Assembly: GCA_933207985.1 (NCBI GenBank) | Contig: OW240917.1 | Location: forward strand, 244,948,769 to 245,012,768 | DNA: 64,000 nt | Direction of reading: 5' to 3' | Source: Pelobates cultripes | Lineage: Eukaryota > Chordata > Amphibia > Anura > Pelobatidae | Shown here: positions 1 through 11,100 of the stretch, piece after piece | Layout: each line of letters opens with the position of its first letter | How positions within the stretch are numbered: position 1 is the first letter of the stretch | Position numbers and translations under genes: made by a program | Notes under the pieces: generated by a model | Databases searched by the model: none | Told to the model about the DNA's origin: nothing | Seen by the model: only the letters and a program-made list of their open reading frames with translations

Positions 1-275
1 AGAGAGATAGGGAAAGGGAACAACCTGAGAAGATAGAGAAGGAACCTGAGAAGATAGAAGGGAGCACAAGGGAAGATAGAGGGAACACAGGGAGAGATAG
101 AGAGGAAAGAGAACCTGAGGAAGATAGAGAGGAAGAGGAACCTGAGGGAGATAGAGGAGACTGAGAAGATAGAGGACTGAGGAGATAGAGAGGACTGAGG
201 GGAGTAGAGCAGGGAGATATAGAGGAGAACTTGAGGGAGGGATGGGGAAAGAAAAGCAGTAGGGGGGAGAGGGGG
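1..275. repeat. Purine-rich (GA) degenerate minisatellite
   Basis: Nearly pure A/G tract on the + strand built from diverged units of the type AGATAGAGGAACCTGAGG. It carries no credible coding signal and extends past the left window edge. Confidence 0.85.
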
Positions 276-453
276 GACGACATACACACAGCACTCCTGC
301 CCTACACATATCACCCACACAAACATCACCCCACACATATCACCCCACACACAAACACATACACTGTACCCCTCAATGCAGTGTGTGTATTTAGCAGTCT
401 GTGTGTGTGTACACTCAGCAGTCTGTCTGTGTGTGTGTGTACACTCAGCAGTC

Positions 454-488
<35 letters not shown>

Positions 489-625
489 TTAGCATTCTGT
501 GTGTGTGTGTGTATTTAGCAGACTGTGTACTCAGCAGTCTGTGTGTATTCAGCAGTCTGCTAAATACACATACAGACAGACTGCCGAGCACACACACAAA
601 CTGCTTAATACACACACAGATGTTA
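276..625. repeat. CA/TG microsatellite and minisatellite tract
   Basis: CACACA-rich sequence (about 280-365) passes into TG-rich units with recurrent TTTAGCAGTCTG / CTCAGCAGTCTG spacers and then back to CACACA (about 560-620). The strand switch makes part of the tract self-complementary. Open frames across it are Cys/Val/His/Thr-rich repeat translations, not genes. Confidence 0.85.
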
Positions 626-1374
626 ATTAGTTCGGACAACTGTATGAGTTGTTTTTTCTAAACTTAAACCTCAATATTCAGGTTTAATTGCCATTTTGGC
701 ACTTTGAGGAAAAAAAAAATTGGCATGTATTACGGTTTGGGCACTCAGGCTCAAAAAGGTTCGCCATCACTGCTATATGTTTTATATTAGGAGCCTGTGT
801 GGTTCAGGGTTCCAGAAGTGGAGCAATCAGCAGGAGTTTTCCACTGGTTTCCATGGTGACTGCTCTGAAATTAGAACTTTGCATCACGACTGTGAGTTCT
901 ATAAAACTCTAGTTGTCTTTCCCTGACATTCCCCTTTGACTCGACAAAAAATATTTTTGTGTGTTGATGCTCGGACAGAGGCTTAAGCAGAACTTGCCCA
1001 ATTATTTATCACACATTATTGTAAGATAGTGTTGGTGGGATTGATTAGACACTTTCTGGGTTATTTACTATGGTCCGGATAATGCTTGAGCTATAATGTG
1101 CAAAAAATACATTTTTTTTTTGTATAATAAAATAGTCTCCTTTGTATTTTTCTGAAATAATTATGGCATATGACCTTATTAAAAGATTGAAGGGTTTAGT
1201 TACAAAACAACAAATGATGTTTTATTGAAAACCAAATGCCATAATATAAATAGAATGGAGGTTAAAACAGTGAAGCTGTGATCATAACCAAGAGGCAGAA
1301 TTTTAAAAAATCAACTGTTTTGGACTAAATTTAGCAGTTTGGACTTCAACCAACTATAATTCACGGTTTAAAAG

Positions 1375-1720
1375 AACTGTATGGGCGCCATAATAACTTA
1401 ACCGAAAAAGTTGTTATGGTGCCCAGAGTTCCCTGGCGCTTTCTTACCTCGCAGGGTTAAACTGTTCTTGAATGGTCTAACCCCAAAGATTGCTGTCCAG
1501 CACCGGATCTCTCTGTCCCTATTGGCATCTGGTTTCTTCAATGCAGTTTCAGAAAGCAAGTGTTGCTGGGTAGGGTGGTCAGTTCGTACTCTAAGATGAT
1601 CAGCAGCTCCCCATTCATAAATAAAGCTACGTACAGGTTACAAAGTGCCAGGGGCCTTTGAGCACCATAATAATTTAATTTCAATTAAGTTGTTATGGTG
1701 CTTGGAGTTTTCCTCTAATG
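1375..1720. repeat. Inverted-repeat MITE-like element
   Basis: The left part has GCGCCATAATAACTTAAC and the right part has the complementary type (AAGTTGTTATGGTGC), framing about 300 bp. A related body (tracts of the GGTTAAACTGTTCTTGAATG and CACCGGATCT type) recurs near 40190-40440, which marks it as a dispersed non-autonomous element. Borders are approximate and the superfamily was not assigned. Confidence 0.55.
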
Positions 1721-2045
1721 AATAATCACATAAATGCTACACTGAGACTATATCACGCGTTATTTAGCAAATTATGCAAAGTCTCCAGATGAAATCCGTT
1801 GAAGTGACAGTTTCCCTTTAAATTCCTCTATAAATTTTGTGGCTGTTACATGGTATCCTATGATATTTTCTGCATCACTGTCTACATCTAAGGGAATGCC
1901 CATTACATTTTAAATTTCAACCAGGAACTTTCTTTTTTTTTTTTAAATAAGTGAAACTTTTAATGTTCTTGATACCCATGTACATTATACGTAATATGTC
2001 ACATTCATATTCTCATGAGCAACATTCTCTTTTGCATTGGCACAG

Positions 2046-2117
2046 GAAGCAGCGAGGTGTGGAGTCCACCGAACGGTGCATGCTGGAGAGGCGGGGCCAC
2101 CGTCGGTGGTCAAAGAG
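2046..2117 (+). CDS. ada: ada exon (human exon 7 equivalent)
   Basis: A 72-bp exon between TTGGCACAG and GTGAGATT, phase 0 at both ends, 24 codons. It encodes [10 protein letters not shown] followed by [13 protein letters not shown] holds the zinc-binding His and the catalytic Glu. The stretch after HAGE (A-G-P-P-S) is diverged from the mammalian V-G-S-A-E, and the exon is strikingly GC- and CpG-rich against an AT-rich surround. It is too short to appear as a stand-alone ORF. The intron that follows is 6.6 kb. Confidence 0.9.
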
Positions 2118-5100
2118 GTGAGATTCTAAAGTGTACCGGCCCTTTAAGAATTAAATGGTGTCGCTAGAAAGGAGGGGTTTATTTACTATAAACCAGACTG
2201 CAAGATTATGCAACTCCGCTATAGTCACGTGGATTGGCTACTTCACCTTTTTATGTAATTCAATTTTCAGTTTACTACAAATGGATGTTAAATGAATATA
2301 CCACATAATGCTTACATTACAGAAGCAAATGATTCTGTTTTATTCATGTGACATTATTTAAGCTTTAACTCTGTGTCATTGGAAAAAAATATAAAAACAT
2401 GCAAACAAAACAACAAACAGTTTCAACTAAATAGCAAAAAATAGGAAAACAATGCCAATATGCTAGAGTATCGCATATTTTGGCATCTTGCCTACTGGAC
2501 TAATACGTCTAATCCAATCTAGAAAATGGTAGAACTAGGAAAATTCTTAGCTATGCTTCCAGTTCAGCTCCTTTATCCTTAAAGGACCACTATAGTGCCA
2601 GGAAAACACACTCGTTTTCCTGGCACTATAGTGCCCTGAGGGTGCCCCCACCCTCAGGGTCTCCCTCCCGCCCGGCTCTGGAAGGGGGAAAGGGGTTAAA
2701 ACTTACCTTTTTCCAGCGCTGGGCGGGGAGTTCTCCTCCTCCGATCCTCCTTCTCTCCTCCCCGTCTGAATGCGCCGCAGCGGCAAGGCGCTGGCGCATT
2801 CAACGTCACTGGAAAGCATTCATAATGCTTTCCTATGGACGCGATGCTCTCACTGTGAAAATCACAGTGAGAAGCATAAGCGCCCTAGTGGCTGTCAATG
2901 AGACAGCCACTAGAGGAAATAGGGGAAGGCTTAACCCATTCATAAACATAGCAGTTTCTCTGAAACTGCTATGTTTATGAAAAAATGGGTTAACCCTAGC
3001 TGGACCAGGCACCCAGACCACTTCATTAAGCTGAAGTGGTCTGGGTGCCTAGAGTGGTCCTTTAAAGGAACACTATAGTGTTAGAAAAAAGCTCCCTGGG
3101 CTCTGGCTAGGTCTCTTCCTCCAATGTCATGTCAATAATGGGACCTAATGTGTATGTAAGGGAAGTGCCACATGCTCATTAAAGCTTTCCCATAAGTAAG
3201 CATTAAATCGGTGCATTCCTACGGGGGACACAGAAGATGTTAGCTGTCCTCATGCAAAGTGTGGGGATATCTAATGTCGTTTAATGGAGCAAACCTTCTT
3301 AAGGGACTTGAAAGCACCTCTAGTGGCTGTCTGCATCTGTTAAACAGGTAGGGGCACTGCACCCAGACCACTTCAATGAGATGAATAGGTCTGGGTGCCT
3401 GTGCTGTCCCTTTAAATTTGAAATTCACTTTGATCCGTTGTTTTATTATTTTTTTATATGTCCATAGTGTTATTTAGAATTTCTAATTTCAAGGCAAAGT
3501 CCACCATGTTATCACTGGTTTTCTAAAGAATTTAGCTTTATCAATTTTGTTTGTTTTAATACATTAATGGACTTGATTAATAACTGCAATAAAAAGCTCT
3601 TATTTACTGTTCTGGAGAGTACATTGTGTGCTAGTTAGGACTCAAAACCGCCCCTGTCTCTCTGCTTTTCTTTTCCCTGGGTGAGCTGGGGTTGCCAGAT
3701 CCATGAGGTTTAACTGGACTTGTAGCACTCTGACATGCTGATTTGTAGCATTCACAGAATCAGGTAACTGCTCAAAGCAGACCTGAGCGGGGACTAACTG
3801 AAGGGCAATCTACTGACTTTCTCTAAGCTTTTGCCCTCAGATTTTCCACTCTGATATTCTCTGTTTTTGTTGCAAATCATTTGCTAAGGCTCTCCCTAAG
3901 CTAATATGTTAATCCAGACATGGACACTGCCTTGAGGGGTATCAGCTACACCACGCTGTCGAGGCCCAATGTAGGCCGAAATGATCATTCCGGGTTGCCG
4001 TATCTCATGTGCAGAGAGGACTTGCTGGCATTTGGGTTCTGAACTGCCCTAATGGGTGGTATCATTCTGATATGCAAATGGTATAGGTTCGCTTTTCAAT
4101 GGCACAAGAGAGAAAAAATACTTTTTGAGACCTGAGTGGGGACTAGCCAAAAGACATTCTTAGGGTTTTTCTAAGCTGTTGCATGTTCTCATATTCTCTT
4201 TGTTGTGTTTTGTTTTATTCTTAACTGCTCAAAGTAGGTCCAGAGTAAGGTAGATTCGGTATGTATATTAGTCAGATTTGAGCAAAGATTATCATGGTAT
4301 GTGTATCAAAATAATATCCAACATAATAAAAAATGTAAGTTTCTGTTGCAATCATTTCTTCCTCTTTATTTCCCATTTTTCTATCTAGTCAGATTTAAAG
4401 GGAGAGAGGCTTACTACAATTTTCCTCCCTATATCCCCTTCTTACCAGTCTATGCGAAGACCATCCATGCTGAGTTAACACACCCTTTGACTCTGTATCA
4501 AGCACAGCACTTGAGAGATATCTTTCAACAGATATTGGTACGATCCTGCAATTACCATCACAACATCAGAAGTAACACATGCTAATATTATTGATACTAT
4601 TGGCATGATTACTTTGTATATTATTTTGATACACATAATGTAATGATCTTTGCTCAAATCTGACTAATATACATACAGAATCTACCTTACACTGGCCCTA
4701 TTTTTTACTGACAATTAAGTGTCATGTATACGGTGTGGTAGACCTGTCTCATCTAATATAGGAATAGCCTTACAGGGCTAAGGAATTTATGTATATAGCT
4801 ATTTTACTTATAAGTAAATTTTTTGTTACAATTGTCTCCACCACAGAGATCACACCATTACTTTAGATACAGGTATATATCTAGGGAGCCCTCTCCTCAC
4901 TTATGTGAGAAGATTTTGGCATATTCTTTTTTCCTTTTTTTAAATCACTCTAGTTTCTGTTTTTGCAGTACTAGCCACACCTCCCCTGGGTGTGACTGAC
5001 AACCTGCATGGGAAAAAAAAAGGTTTCCTTTTTAATCAGATGTTAATTTAATTTTAAAGTTTTAATCTCCTGCTCTGTAAATTAAACTTTAATCACACAC

Positions 5101-8100
5101 AGGATGGTCCTGCAGAGTCTAGCAGGCTATTAACAGTGCAGTAGGTAAGACATTCTGAATTAAAAAGTACATGCAATAAAGGAAGTGTAAACATTAGATG
5201 TCACTTTACAGGAAGTGTTTAGAAAGGCTGTGTAAGTCACATGTAGGGAGGTGTGACTAGGGCTGCATAAACAAAATGATTTAACGCCTAAATGGCAGAG
5301 AATTGAGCAGTGAGACTGCAGGGGTATGATCTACACTCCAAAACTGCTAAAGTTGTTTTGGTGACTATAGTATCCCTTTAAAATTTACATTTAAGTTTAA
5401 TACGCATTTATACATGTGTGTCTGTCTGAAACTATATCCACTGTATGTTTATCTACCCCATATTTTGTGGATTTAGACAGCAGTTATTTCTTTTGGGGTC
5501 AAAGCTAAATAAAGATCACTTATGTAACTTTATCTCACTTAATTTCCCCCCTGAGCCAACACCAATAATGTTAAGTCACTGCACACGAGACAGACTGTTT
5601 CTGCCAGCACAGGAGACCGTGAGGCGTTCTGGTCTAAAACAGAGGTCCCAAACCTTATTTGGGCCAAAGCTCACTTCAGTGTTAGAAAAAAAAATAAAAA
5701 AAAATTCCAGAGCACATTTGCTTGAATGCTTAACACTCAAATATGCACACTTCAAGCCAAATGGACAACTTTCACGTGGGAATCACAATTTTAGTGCTTA
5801 CACAGACAAACACAAAAATAAATAAAAATAAAACGAAAACAAAAGAAATATATATATTTTAAGAACCGCATTCAACCTTTTTTAGTCTTTATATCAATGT
5901 GCTCATGGGCGGTGCTAAATTGGTCACCGCTGCAGCCCTGTCACCGATGGAGAAAGTAAAAATATGTTGAAATAGCCCGTTTAAAGCAGAGGTATAGCTA
6001 AATAGGAAGCACTTTCTATTTTGGAAAGGTGGCATTTCACTTTAAATTTAGCCAAGCAACACATTTAAAAACAGGACACAGAAGGTTAGTGCCAGTTCGT
6101 GTCAGTAATAGCAATTGGCAAGGGTTTAATTATACCAGGTGACCTTGCGATAATTAACTGGCGAGGGTATCATGTCAAAGAAACTTTAACCATGGACAAG
6201 AACTACTCTAAATATAGAATAAAGAAAAAAAAAACTAGCTAAACTACATATATTTTTCCACTTAAAAATCATCTATCATCTTATATGGTTTTGATATAAT
6301 TTGGTACACGTTTTTCGTTATATATTTTTTGCTTTATACTATTGATAGTCTTATTATCAATAATATTTTCTGGTTCACCTGTTGATTTACCAACAGTAAT
6401 ACTTTTAATCAATATATTAAATGCTATGTTTTACTTAAAATGATACTAGTAGGGAAGTACTTCTCTATTGTGAAACAGAATATTAAATCGCTATACATAG
6501 CTAAACAAGCTGAGCGCACACAAACTACCTGGGAGTCACAGCTTAGACACAGGTGTATCAGTCAATTGAAACCAGGGGGAAGCAATCACACACAGAGCGC
6601 AGTGGAATTGATGGGACTTACCGTAATTAGGGAGGATGAACTTGCATGCCAAAATAGATAAATAGGAAATAAACTTGCAGATTGAATATTATGGCCTGAA
6701 ATTTTAAATTAACGGGTCAATTCATGATGATTGGTTTGGTGACAAACCTAGAGAATGTACTATTCCTGCTATAAGAATGGCATACGGTAGCTAGTGAAGC
6801 TGACAATCTAATCCATGGGTAGACAACCTCCAGCGCTTCATATATTCTGAACTGCATCTCCCATAATGCTCTTGTAATGCTGGCAATGCATCAGGGGAGA
6901 TGTAATTCACAACATCTGGAGTGCCAAAGGTTGCCAACTCCTTATTTCATCAATACCTTTTAACCACAACTGTTGTTTAACTGCAACTCTCATTATGCTC
7001 TAACTGCCTCTAGGCTGGCAAAGAATCGTGGGATTGGTAGTCTGACAATATCAGGAGGGCTAGCTGTTCTAGGAAACGTAAACATGAATACATTATTATA
7101 GAGAATTTCCTGCAAATACATCAATGACATTTATAAATGGATTTGACTGAGTATAGTTTAAATGTTAAACAATATACAAAATATTATTTTAAATATATTT
7201 TTAATACATTTGTATTGACAGTCAGTTTTTTTTCTTTTTTTTTTTTTAAATAATTATTTTGTCACCAAAGCTTGTGTTTCCTTAACTTCTAGGCTGCACT
7301 GTTCCCCATTTATTTGCTAGAAATACTGCCAACCAAGATGTCTTGGCTTAGGTTTCTGGGAGTTATAGTTCAGCTGTTTTCTTTCTATAGTAGAACACTG
7401 GCAGTTGAAACTGGACTCCCAGAAACCCTTGCCCTGCACATAATGCCACACAGTTCTATAGTTTGTTAAAGGTACACTCCGAGCAGCAAACGAAGTACAG
7501 CACAGTAGCACACTGTAGTGGTTATGGTGCCAGGAGTGTGCTGGATACCCCATTGTAAGTAGTTAGTTTTAGAACCTCTCCATTCATGCAGACGGAGAGC
7601 TTGTGTGTAGGTAGTGGTTATTGTGCGGTGCGAACTAAAGCAATCAAAATTACGTTATCCCAATTTTCCCCCCAATTAAAACCAAGAGACATAAATGTGG
7701 TATAAACAGGCCACAGCTTTATTTATAATAATAAACATAAATCAATCAGCCAATATTTTATCGGAAAATATTGTCCTTGCCAACCAAACCATAATAACTC
7801 CCAGAGTACCCCCAACCAGGGTAACTGCCCTCCCCCCTCGTCCAAGATAACTGGCCTTTTAACTTGGCCTTCCAATACCCCATGCCAACCCCTGGCCGCC
7901 TTTTACTGGCACGGGGGGCACGCCCAACTACCACAAACTCTCCGAGGTTAGGGGAGGGACCAGACCCAGCATTCCTTCTTCCGGTGTACTCGTTTTCCAA
8001 CTGGTTTGGCAAGGACCATACCCGCCAGCTGTGACAAGAAAGAAAGTTAACGATATACAATACGCAACAATCACAAGCAAGGGTGGGCGGGAGGGAAGAT

Positions 8101-11100
8101 GTTACCAGCCGTTATTCTAAGATGGCTGAGGTAAGGGACAAAATGACTGCCCTTTTATATGACCCCACCCCACCCCTAACCTAAGTGACACCCCCCCACA
8201 TGTGACACCTACACCTACCACACCCACACATGCCTCCTATCCGGCTAGCTTTTAGCCCGCCTCCTCTGGGCCTGGAAGCTTTGATCGCTCTCAGCCAATG
8301 CCTACACCATGCACTGCATGTCTTCGTTCAGACAGAGATCTTACATCTCTCTTCTGGAAGTATCTATTTCCACTGGGAGACACCAGGGTACTCCTGGCAC
8401 CATATTTACTACAGTTTGCCATGTAAATTTACAACTTGATTTAATATTGTTAGATAAGCTTTACAAATTATTTAATATTTTGAAAATAATTTTAACACTG
8501 CAATATGTTTTGATATATTGATATTTGTATATGCTATATTTTTTTAATATTTTAATATTCTTAGAAATCATTTTAAAAGCTTATTCTAAAATCTGAAATG
8601 ATTTGAAAAGCTTATACAAAATATTAAATCGAGGCTTTAATTTGCTAGATTTCAGAGTTTAGTAAATGACACTGACAGCTATTTTAAGTAAATCATTGCG
8701 CAATGTTTCTGTGTTTTAACTCTTAAAGGCGGTGGAACTCTTAAAGGCCGAGAGAATAGGACATGGATATCACACCCTGCAGGACCCAGTGCTCTATAAA
8801 CACTTACTGGATATGAACATGCATTTTGAGGTATGTGCTAAAAATTGCCAGAATTTAATGATGGAAGAAATTAAAAAAATTGGTCCCAAAATGGCCTGTT
8901 CGTTATGTTGACCTACCCAGCCAATTTGGATAAATATTTCTGATAACATTTGATTTAAATTGTGAGCTATCAGTCATATTCCTTTTTTTTAAATTCCAGA
9001 TGTGCCCTTGGTCTAGTTACATAACCGGAGCCTGTGACCCAGATTTCACAAAACATCCTTTAATCAAGTAAGATCTATTGTGTGTTAATGATGAATATAT
9101 GCCAGAATATTGACTAAGCTGTCAATATGTTTTTTGACACTTGTAACATGATGCCTACATTGGTTGGTTTTAAAGGGACATTATAGGCTCCCAGACCACT
9201 TCAGCTCATTGAAGTTGTCTGGGTGCAGTGTTCCAGGTCACTTAACCCTGCAATTGTAATTATTACAGTTTGTGAGAAACTGCAAAAATTGCCTTCAAGG
9301 GTTAACCCCACGTCTAGTGGCTATCTACCAGATACCCACTAGAGGGACTTCTGGGTAGTTAAGGGACTTTTGGTCACCTAACTGACGCTACAAGTCCTCA
9401 CACTTTGCACGAGGACATCCAGCGTTACCCCAAACAACATTGGAAGGCATTATACAAGGCTTTCCTATGGGGGAAGTCCTAATGTGAGCCAATGTCAAAG
9501 GAGTGGAAGAGTGCTCACTACAACCTGCTGTTTAGTGTATAAACCCCAAATAAGTTAAATTAATACTGTGCTGCAGGAGAGTGTAAAGAAGAAACGGGTG
9601 TTTATCTTGGAGAATGAAATACTCAGCACACGATTTAAATGGTTAGAATTTAATTTCAGTCTTATAGTGACCATTTACATATTATCCCATATTGCAGGGA
9701 TTTCACGGCAAACGGACAGGAAAACCTTCTGTCATGATTAGGTTAAATACATAAATAAAATGATAATTCATTGCAATGCTACGGCACAGTCCAGTCTCGG
9801 AATGAGAATTTGGTTTTAGAGTCTTGTAACATCTGTCTTGTCATTGGTAATTACAATGTTATGCCGAAAAAGTAAGAGAGCAAACAAATCCCAGCATGCA
9901 CTGCTTGTGTTGTTAGCGTGGCCAAGTCAGACAGTCGAGACCCATCTGGTGTTTAACTCCTTCCTGTGCTTTAAATCCACAATATAGTTACAAGCAGAGG
10001 AGATATCCAGAAATATACGGTTCATCATTCCTGTCTGGAGGAAAATAAGGATTGGTCTCCTTATGTGGAAAAGTTGTTTTGGTACTTAGCCCAGGATAAG
10101 GGATCCAAGTCTAGGATTAGCATCTTGGAGTAGAATTAAGGGAACACTATAATACAAACTTATATTGCTAACACTAGAGTGCCCCAGACCCTATCAGCGA
10201 TAGGCAACCTTCGGCACTCCAAATGTTGTGGACTACATCGCCCATAATACTCTTACAGCCATAATGCTGGCAAAGCATCAGGGGAGATGTAGTCCACAAC
10301 ATCTGGAGGGCAGAAGGTTGCTTACCCTTGCGTTGTATATAGGTCTTCCCCTTTTTCAAATAAATGTAATAAAATAAAGTTTTCACTCACCTTTTTTCAA
10401 CACCAAAATTCCATTGGTGCTGCTCACCTCTCTGCCTCCCACATTGTCATTGAGTGGAGAGGAGAATTTGGGATTTGATGCACATGCACGCTCTAATGCT
10501 TCATAGAAAAGCTTTGAGTCAAATGCTTTCCTATAAGCATCCACATCATGTGATTACATTTTATTCAGACATTGCCTTATTGCCTCATTTAGAATGTTTT
10601 ACATTCAAGGAAGCTGCAGTGTTTTACATTGCAGGGTTAAAATGAAAGGACCACGACACCAGGACCACTACATTGAGATGATGCAGTCTGAGTGACTATA
10701 GTCTCCTTTTATGAAATATTGGGTACCGTTACATGGATTAGGGTGGCCTTTGAGGGTATTTGAGCACTGGATAAGCTGCTATTGATGCCACTGAATTTTA
10801 ACAAATTGCCAGTTCCAAAGACCAGACTGTGGAAGACCTGTTACAGACAGAGTTATTGACCAAGTATTTGGAAATCAAAGTGAATTTTAAATTAAAGGTC
10901 AAAGTACTCAGTCTGGCAGCATAGCTGACATGGAGATGTTTACCAGTTTGGCAATTTTGATCTTTAATTTCAAATTCACTTTGTATTCCAGACTTTTCTC
11001 ACTTTATAGAATAAGCCTATGAAAGTTAATGAGCACTACTTAAATCCATAGCCTTTCAGCCAAATCTCAGAAAATGTATATAGTCCCATTTCTTCCTCAA

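Noticed and set aside
1..2045. Upstream ada exon (human exon 6 equivalent)
   Set aside because: Searched by eye for the expected Asp-Leu-Ala-Gly-Asp-Glu coding tract and found none; probably outside the window.
7758..8060. 100-residue minus-strand frame as a host gene
   Set aside because: No recognised domain; sequence context suggests a transposable-element tail, so it is kept only as a low-confidence fragment.
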